DNA of 64,000 nt from an uncultured bacterium (GTDB taxonomy: Bacteria; Bacteroidota; Bacteroidia; Bacteroidales; Bacteroidaceae), in assembly GCA_905216095.1 (NCBI GenBank), contig CAJMSQ010000008.1, forward strand, positions 11,775 to 75,774, read 5' to 3'. Under the pieces are notes generated by a model. It did no database searches and was not told where the DNA came from. It saw only the letters and a list, made by a program, of their open reading frames with translations. The translations under genes were made by a program, and so were the position numbers. Position 1 is the first letter of the stretch. Every line of letters begins with the position of its first letter. Below are positions 59,121 to 64,000 of this stretch, one piece after another.

Positions 59121-59597
59121 ATGAGAAAAGCAAAACCTAAGAAGCGCATTATCCTTCCGGATCCCGTCTATGGTGATCAGAAGGTTTCCAAGTTCGTGAA
59201 TCACTTGATGTACGACGGTAAGAAGAACGTGTCCTACGAAATCTTCTACGGCGCACTCGCTATTGTCGGCGAGAAGATGAAAGACCAGGAGAAATCGGCA
59301 CTTGAAATCTGGAAGGCCGCTTTGGATAAGATTACCCCGCAGGTGGAGGTGAAGAGCCGTCGTATCGGTGGCGCTACCTTCCAGGTTCCGACGGAAATCC
59401 GTCCCGACCGTAAGGAGTCCGTGTCCATGAAGAATATGATCGGTTATGCCCGTAAGCGCGGCGGCAAGACTATGGCCGACAAGCTCGCAGCCGAAATCAT
59501 GGATGCTTATAACGAACAGGGTGGTGCCTTCAAGCGCAAAGAAGATATGCACCGTATGGCTGAGGCTAACCGTGCATTCGCACACTTCAGATTCTAA
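59121..59597 (+). CDS. rpsG: 30S ribosomal protein S7
   Basis: The protein is 158 residues starting [30 protein letters not shown], with the conserved C-terminal [21 protein letters not shown]7 organises the 30S head. The 100-nt gap after rpsL is longer than usual and might hold a regulatory leader. fusA follows 18 nt later. Confidence 0.98.
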   Translation: MRKAKPKKRIILPDPVYGDQKVSKFVNHLMYDGKKNVSYEIFYGALAIVGEKMKDQEKSALEIWKAALDKITPQVEVKSRRIGGATFQVPTEIRPDRKESVSMKNMIGYARKRGGKTMADKLAAEIMDAYNEQGGAFKRKEDMHRMAEANRAFAHFRF

Positions 59598-59615
59598 TAA
59601 AGGAGGATTTACGAA

Positions 59616-61736
59616 ATGGCAAAGAACGATTTACATTTAACTCGTAATATCGGTATCATGGCTCACATCGATGCCGGTAAGACTACGACGTCTGAACGTA
59701 TCCTCTTCTATACGGGTAAGACCCATAAAATCGGTGAAGTGCACGATGGTGGCGCTACCATGGACTGGATGGCCCAGGAGCAGGAGCGCGGTATTACCAT
59801 TACTTCCGCCGCTACCACCACTTTCTGGAACTGGCAGGACAAGCAGTTCAAGATTAACCTGATTGACACCCCGGGACACGTGGACTTCACGGCCGAAGTG
59901 GAGCGCTCGTTGCGCGTCCTTGACGGTGCCGTGGCTACGTACTGCGCCGTAGGTGGCGTTGAACCGCAGTCTGAAACCGTATGGCGTCAGGCCGACAAGT
60001 ATAACGTACCCCGTATCGGATATGTAAACAAGATGGACCGCTCGGGTGCGGACTTCTTCGAGGTGGTACGCCAGATGAAGGATGTGCTTGGCGCAAATCC
60101 TTGCCCCATCGCAATACCTATCGGTGCCGAGGAAAAATTCAAGGGAATCGTAGACCTCATCAAAATGAAAGCCATTCTGTGGCATGACGAGACGATGGGT
60201 GCCGAGTACGACGTGGAGGATATTCCCGCCGACCTGCAGGCCGAGGCCGAGGAATGGCGTCAGAAGATGCTTGAAGCGGCTGCCGAGTGCGACGATACCT
60301 TGATGGAGAAATTCTTTGAAGACCCTGACTCGCTTACCGAAGAAGAAATAGTTGCTGCTATCCGTAAGGGTACGCTCTCTATGGACATTGTGCCGATGAC
60401 TTGTGGTTCTTCTTTCAAGAACAAAGGTGTGCAGACGTTGCTGGACTACGTATGTATGTTCCTCCCGTCGCCTCTGGATACGCCCAATATCGTGGGTACG
60501 AACCCCGAGACCGGCGAGGAAGAAGACCGTAAGCCGAGCGAGGACGAGAAGACTTCCGCACTTGCGTTCAAGATTGCCACCGACCCGTATGTAGGTCGTC
60601 TGACATTCTTCCGCGTATATTCCGGTAAGGTGGATGCAGGTTCTTACATCTACAATGTACGTTCGGGCAAGAAGGAACGCGTATCCCGTCTGTTCCAGAT
60701 GCACTCCAACCATCAGAACCCCGTAGACCGCATCGGCGCAGGTGACATCGGCGCAGGTGTCGGTTTCAAGGATATCCGTACCGGTGACACGCTCTCCGAC
60801 GAGGATGCACCTATCGTACTTGAATCCATGGACTTCCCCGATCCCGTTATCGGTATCGCCGTTGAGCCCAAGACTCAGAAGGACCTCGACAAGTTGTCGA
60901 ACGGTTTGGCCAAGTTGGCCGAAGAAGACCCGACCTTTACGGTTCGTACCGACGAGCAGAGCGGTCAGACCGTCATTTCCGGTATGGGTGAGCTTCACCT
61001 CGACATTATCATCGACCGTCTGAAGCGCGAGTTCAAGGTGGAATGTAACCAAGGTAAGCCTCAGGTGAACTATAAGGAAGCCATCACCAAGACTGTGAAC
61101 CTCCGTGAGGTATATAAGAAGCAGTCCGGTGGTCGTGGTAAGTTTGCCGACATCATCGTGAACGTCGGTCCTGTAGACGAAGACTTCAAGGAAGGTGGTC
61201 TGCAGTTCATCAACAAGGTGACCGGCGGTAACATCCCCAAGGAATTCATTCCTTCCGTACAGAAAGGTTTTGAAAACGCCATCAAGAGCGGTGTGCTCGG
61301 CGGTTATCCGCTCGACAGCCTGAAGGTTGAGTTGCTCGACGGTTCTTTCCACCCCGTGGACTCCGACCAGTTGTCGTTCGAAATCGCCGCATTGCAGGCT
61401 TACAAGAACGCTTGCGCACAGGCAGGTCCCTGTCTGATGGAGCCGATCATGAAGCTGGAAGTCGTTACGCCCGAAGAAAACATGGGTGACGTTATCGGCG
61501 ACTTGAACAAGCGTCGTGGTCAGGTTGAAGGTATGGAGAGCAGCCGTAGCGGTGCCCGTATTGTGAAGGCTTTGGTTCCTCTGGCCGAAATGTTCGGTTA
61601 TGTTACGGCTCTGCGTACCATCACTTCGGGTCGCGCAACCTCTTCCATGCAGTACGACCACCACGCTCCCGTATCCAACTCCATAGCCAAGGCTGTGCTT
61701 GAGGAAGTGAAGGGACGCGTAGACCTCATTAAGTAA
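59616..61736 (+). CDS. fusA: Elongation factor G
   Basis: The protein is 706 residues. The P-loop [30 protein letters not shown] and [11 protein letters not shown] give the G domain. Domain IV has [28 protein letters not shown], and domain V ends before [16 protein letters not shown]. It is a complete translocase. A good AAAGGAGG-type Shine-Dalgarno precedes the ATG. The gene lies between rpsG and rpsJ as in other Bacteroidales. Confidence 0.98.
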   Translation: MAKNDLHLTRNIGIMAHIDAGKTTTSERILFYTGKTHKIGEVHDGGATMDWMAQEQERGITITSAATTTFWNWQDKQFKINLIDTPGHVDFTAEVERSLRVLDGAVATYCAVGGVEPQSETVWRQADKYNVPRIGYVNKMDRSGADFFEVVRQMKDVLGANPCPIAIPIGAEEKFKGIVDLIKMKAILWHDETMGAEYDVEDIPADLQAEAEEWRQKMLEAAAECDDTLMEKFFEDPDSLTEEEIVAAIRKGTLSMDIVPMTCGSSFKNKGVQTLLDYVCMFLPSPLDTPNIVGTNPETGEEEDRKPSEDEKTSALAFKIATDPYVGRLTFFRVYSGKVDAGSYIYNVRSGKKERVSRLFQMHSNHQNPVDRIGAGDIGAGVGFKDIRTGDTLSDEDAPIVLESMDFPDPVIGIAVEPKTQKDLDKLSNGLAKLAEEDPTFTVRTDEQSGQTVISGMGELHLDIIIDRLKREFKVECNQGKPQVNYKEAITKTVNLREVYKKQSGGRGKFADIIVNVGPVDEDFKEGGLQFINKVTGGNIPKEFIPSVQKGFENAIKSGVLGGYPLDSLKVELLDGSFHPVDSDQLSFEIAALQAYKNACAQAGPCLMEPIMKLEVVTPEENMGDVIGDLNKRRGQVEGMESSRSGARIVKALVPLAEMFGYVTALRTITSGRATSSMQYDHHAPVSNSIAKAVLEEVKGRVDLIK

Positions 61737-61772
61737 GAACATCCTATCAAACAATCAATGCCGTCCGGGCGG

Positions 61773-61798
61773 CGGGCTAACGAATGACTCTTAGCCCG
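61773..61798 (+). other. Hairpin in the fusA-rpsJ gap
   Basis: CGGGCTAA (61773-61780) and TTAGCCCG (61791-61798) form a perfect 8-bp stem with a 10-nt loop, 32 nt before rpsJ. There is no U-tract, so it is more likely a leader structure than a terminator. Confidence 0.5.
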
Positions 61799-61830
61799 TC
61801 CATCCCCCGGCCGGAAACAAACAAAACAAC

Positions 61831-62136
61831 ATGAGTCAGAAAATCAGAATCAAACTGAAAAGTTACGATCACACGCTCGTAGAAAAGTCTGCCGAGAAGA
61901 TCGTCAAGAACGTGAAGGCTACCGGTGCCATTGTCAGCGGCCCGATACCCCTTCCCACGCGCAAGCGCATCATTACCGTGAACCGCAGTACGTTCGTAAA
62001 CAAGAAGTCCCGCGAACAGTTCGAGATTTCTTCTTACAAGCGCCTCATCGACATCTACAGCTCTACGGCCAAGACCGTGGACGCGCTGATGAAGCTGGAA
62101 CTTCCCTGTGGTGTGGAAGTGGAAATCAAGGTGTAG
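61831..62136 (+). CDS. rpsJ: 30S ribosomal protein S10 (NusE)
   Basis: The protein is 101 residues: [25 protein letters not shown], then [29 protein letters not shown], ending [12 protein letters not shown]10 is part of the 30S head and also a NusB partner. In most bacteria rplC follows as the second gene of the S10 operon. Here a strong terminator begins 27 nt after the stop and an unrelated gene on the other strand follows, so the operon is cut at this point. Confidence 0.98.
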   Translation: MSQKIRIKLKSYDHTLVEKSAEKIVKNVKATGAIVSGPIPLPTRKRIITVNRSTFVNKKSREQFEISSYKRLIDIYSSTAKTVDALMKLELPCGVEVEIKV

Positions 62137-62163
62137 TCCTCATTTCTGAAGAAATAGAAAATC

Positions 62164-62204
62164 ATCCTCTGCTGTGTCCTTGGGCATGGCAGAGGATTTT
62201 TTTT
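62164..62204 (+). terminator. Terminator directly after rpsJ
   Basis: ATCCTCTGC (62164-62172) and GCAGAGGAT (62189-62197) pair perfectly and run into a T8 tract. It ends the str transcript at rpsJ. Confidence 0.9.
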
Positions 62205-62231
62205 GTTCCGGCCTTATGGTATGAAACCGGA

Positions 62232-62275
62232 ACGCAACCGTCCGGAGCGGATATACCCGTTCCGGACGGTTGCGT
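62232..62275. terminator. Hairpin at the 3' side of the hydrolase gene
   Basis: ACGCAACCGTCCGGA (62232-62246) and its exact complement at 62261-62275 form a 15-bp stem with GG/CC inside. It lies 63 nt beyond the minus-strand stop at 62338 and has no T-tract. Confidence 0.55.
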
Positions 62276-62337
62276 ATTGCTTTATCACCGGTGGTCGTTC
62301 CTGTGATTTCGGGCAAAATGCCCGGTCGTACCTTTTC

Positions 62338-63423
62338 TTATTGGTCACCGGAGTCCGTTTGCCCTATCTGTACGGTTTCAATCGGCTGGACCGGCGAAGA
62401 ATCCAGCGGATGCGACTGATAGGCCACCCTTCCGAAGTCGATGCCCCCGAGGTCTATGCAGCGGATACTCCGGTTGTAGGCGGTGTGGTAGTATATTTTC
62501 CCGTGTGTCAGGTCGATGGCCGATGTCCACTGCGTGGCGCTCGGTATGTCCGGGGCTTTCCCCATCGGATGCTCGCTGCCGATGGGTACATTGAAGTTGT
62601 CCAGCAGGTGGAAACATTGCATGACCGGCTCGAAAGCCGTAGCCCGCTGCGGAGCGGTCGCCCTGTAGAAAGCGGCCCTGACGAAGCGGGAGGGCGGGGT
62701 GGCGTCGCCCGGCAGTCCCAGCAAGCCTGAACCGGCACCCAACGGCCGCAATGCGACACCGCCCATCCGCATACCCTGTGCGTCGCCCGGTTGCAGGTTG
62801 ATGTAGTTCTTGAGGTTCGTCAGGTGCCATTCGAATCCCGGCGCGTTGGTCAGCACACCCACCGTGTTTTCGTAGAACCTCGGTGTGCCGTTCACGATTT
62901 CCAGCACGACCTGCCGCCCGGATTTATCCCCGATGCGCCAGTGTACGGTGGACTCGGGCACAAGACCGGCGACGCGGACCTGTCCGAAACCGGCCATCAC
63001 CTCGTCCACCGTGGCAAAACTGCATAACATCCATTGCACCACCTGCAGGTCGGCGAGCGAATGTTCCCGATGTCGCTCGTCAAAGGGCAGATAGCCGCCG
63101 TAGCCCGGAAAGAAGAAAAGCCCGGCCGACAGTCCGACCTCGTTGATGCCCTCCGCCATGAATTCCGGTCTGACCACCGACATCCCGGCCACGCCGTAGC
63201 GGGCGGTGAACATCTTTCCGCCCTTCCCGTCGGCTGTCAGCGAGGTGAAGGACTGTCCGCGCGGAATAATCACATACCGGCTCTCCAATGCGCTCTGTGC
63301 CCATTCTATGGTGCGGGCCTGCACATAGCTGCTGTCGGCCGCAAACAGCGAGATGCCTGTGCAGGCCGGGGAAAATTGTACGCTGCCGCATACGGCGGCC
63401 GCCAAGAGGAAAAGTTTTTTCAT
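62338..63423 (-). CDS. Choloylglycine hydrolase / linear amide C-N hydrolase family protein
   Basis: The protein is 361 residues. The signal peptide (MKKLFLLAAAVCGSVQFSPA) ends right before C21, which would become the N-terminal nucleophile, as Ntn hydrolases require. Aligned to bile salt hydrolase C2/R18/D21/N175/R228 the residues are C21, R37, E40 (Glu for Asp), N193 in VLTNAPGFEWHL and R249 in SRFVRAAF. Other family segments are EGINEVGLSAGLFFFPGYGGY and GLPGDATPPSRF. It may hydrolyse conjugated bile salts or other N-acyl amides such as penicillin V or acyl-homoserine lactones; the substrate is not decided by sequence. A -7 box TATTTTTG lies at complement 63453-63460. It follows rpsJ tail to tail. 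Confidence 0.85.
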   Translation of the reverse strand: MKKLFLLAAAVCGSVQFSPACTGISLFAADSSYVQARTIEWAQSALESRYVIIPRGQSFTSLTADGKGGKMFTARYGVAGMSVVRPEFMAEGINEVGLSAGLFFFPGYGGYLPFDERHREHSLADLQVVQWMLCSFATVDEVMAGFGQVRVAGLVPESTVHWRIGDKSGRQVVLEIVNGTPRFYENTVGVLTNAPGFEWHLTNLKNYINLQPGDAQGMRMGGVALRPLGAGSGLLGLPGDATPPSRFVRAAFYRATAPQRATAFEPVMQCFHLLDNFNVPIGSEHPMGKAPDIPSATQWTSAIDLTHGKIYYHTAYNRSIRCIDLGGIDFGRVAYQSHPLDSSPVQPIETVQIGQTDSGDQ

Positions 63424-63607
63424 AAGCTGATATAGTTGGTTCTGTACGATGGCAAAAATAAGGAATAAATCCCGGCGCTCCTTCCCCTCACGCTCTAAAT
63501 TACCTTAATGCAGGATTAAAAGAAGTTATCCCGGCATGTGCCGCAATGCCGTCCCCGGACAAGGTTTGAACCGGCATCAGTGAGGTCTTTCTCCGTCAGT
63601 CGGAATT
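63424..63607. other. Intergenic region upstream of the hydrolase gene
   Basis: Apart from the hydrolase -7 box (63453-63460, minus strand) I see no gene, hairpin with a T-tract or repeat before copy 5 begins. Confidence 0.5.
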
Positions 63608-63854
63608 TTAACACAATTTGCTTTTGGCCGAAAAATGTATTATCTTTGTACTACGGAAGAGCGAAGGACGGCGGATGCCGCCCTTTTTCGTAGGGTACGG
63701 GCCTGTTCTCGGGGCAAACTATCCCTATGACAGGAAAAAGCGGATGCCTTGTAGTTTTTCCTACATGCCATATAGTTTTTCTTTTCTCCGTTCAAGAAAG
63801 GAAAAAGCCGCGGGTCAGGCCGCGCCAAATGTATTCGAAAGTTAAAAATGTTAA
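63608..63854 (+). repeat. 247-nt repeat family, copy 5
   Basis: The element is 247 nt from TTAACA (63608-63613) to TGTTAA (63849-63854). TTTG (63617-63620), 20 nt and TATCTTTG (63641-63648) are followed by a changed hairpin (GGCGG, ATG, CCGCC) that still runs into T5. The inner region has GATGCCTTGTAGTTTTTCCT and CATATAGTTTTTC. From 63855 to the window end I see no supported gene. Confidence 0.8.
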
Positions 63855-64000
63855 ATCCAAATCGGTCATTAGACTTTTGTCCGTATTGTTTCTTTTTCCC
63901 AACCATATTCTTTCACGGGCGGGCGCAGGCATAGCGGGCTATGTCAAGCACGGACGGGGAAAAAGATGACGGGAAAAAGGAGTAAGACGGCAAAAGAGCC

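Overview
The window looks like Bacteroidales chromosome, probably Prevotellaceae or a close relative. The evidence is the promoter grammar seen throughout (TTTG, about 20 nt, then TAnnTTTG), a Mfa/FimA-type lipoprotein fimbria operon, type IX secretion (T9SS)-like C-terminal tails, C10 protease and sialidase genes, and the tRNA-tuf-secE-nusG-rpl-rpoBC block with a DUF3467 gene. The family-level placement is inference from the 'YDLxGRxV...GIYV...K' protein tails; no 16S gene is present.

Layout. 1-0.9 kb: 3' end of a MscS-type channel and rpsU. 1.07-3.8 kb, minus strand: a PIN protein, an HTH-ImmA metallopeptidase that directly abuts it, and a XerC/D-type recombinase. 4.0-4.7 kb: a REP-like inverted repeat, copy 1 of a ~247-nt repeat, a G10 tract and a strong promoter. 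4.9-19.2 kb: a seven-gene fimbria operon (DUF3575, DUF3868/OmpA, Mfa1-like subunit, Mfa2-like anchor, two lipoproteins, a 2039-residue adhesin). 19.3-20.9 kb: repeat copy 2 and an A+T-rich pair of membrane genes. 21.2-34.4 kb: hpf, tRNA-Tyr, tRNA-Gly, tRNA-Thr, tuf, tRNA-Trp, secE, nusG, rplK, rplA, rplJ, rplL, rpoB, rpoC. 34.7-51.1 kb: an accessory block holding a frameshifted secreted-protein gene, a sialidase, an OmpA protein with a lipoprotein, repeat copy 3, a phosphate porin and Pit transporter, a two-component system and a major OmpA protein. 51.4 kb: the DUF3467 gene, then repeat copy 4. 52.0-58.2 kb: a methyltransferase, ddh, a secreted protein and a C10 protease. 58.6-62.1 kb: rpsL, rpsG, fusA and rpsJ, closed by a terminator. 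62.3-63.4 kb: a choloylglycine-hydrolase-like gene, then repeat copy 5.

How it fits together. The translation/transcription core reads left to right, but accessory blocks facing both ways interrupt it. The accessory genes are mainly cell-envelope and host-interaction functions: a fimbria with a large exported adhesin, a sialidase, a secreted cysteine protease, a bile-salt-hydrolase-like enzyme, OmpA proteins and phosphate uptake.

The most unusual signal is a family of five repeats of almost constant length (247-249 nt), bounded by TTAACA...TGTTAA. Each copy starts with a near-perfect Bacteroidetes promoter and then, about 15 nt later, a G+C hairpin with a U-tract. Each would therefore make a terminated RNA of only about 40 nt. 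I do not recognise this family as a described element.
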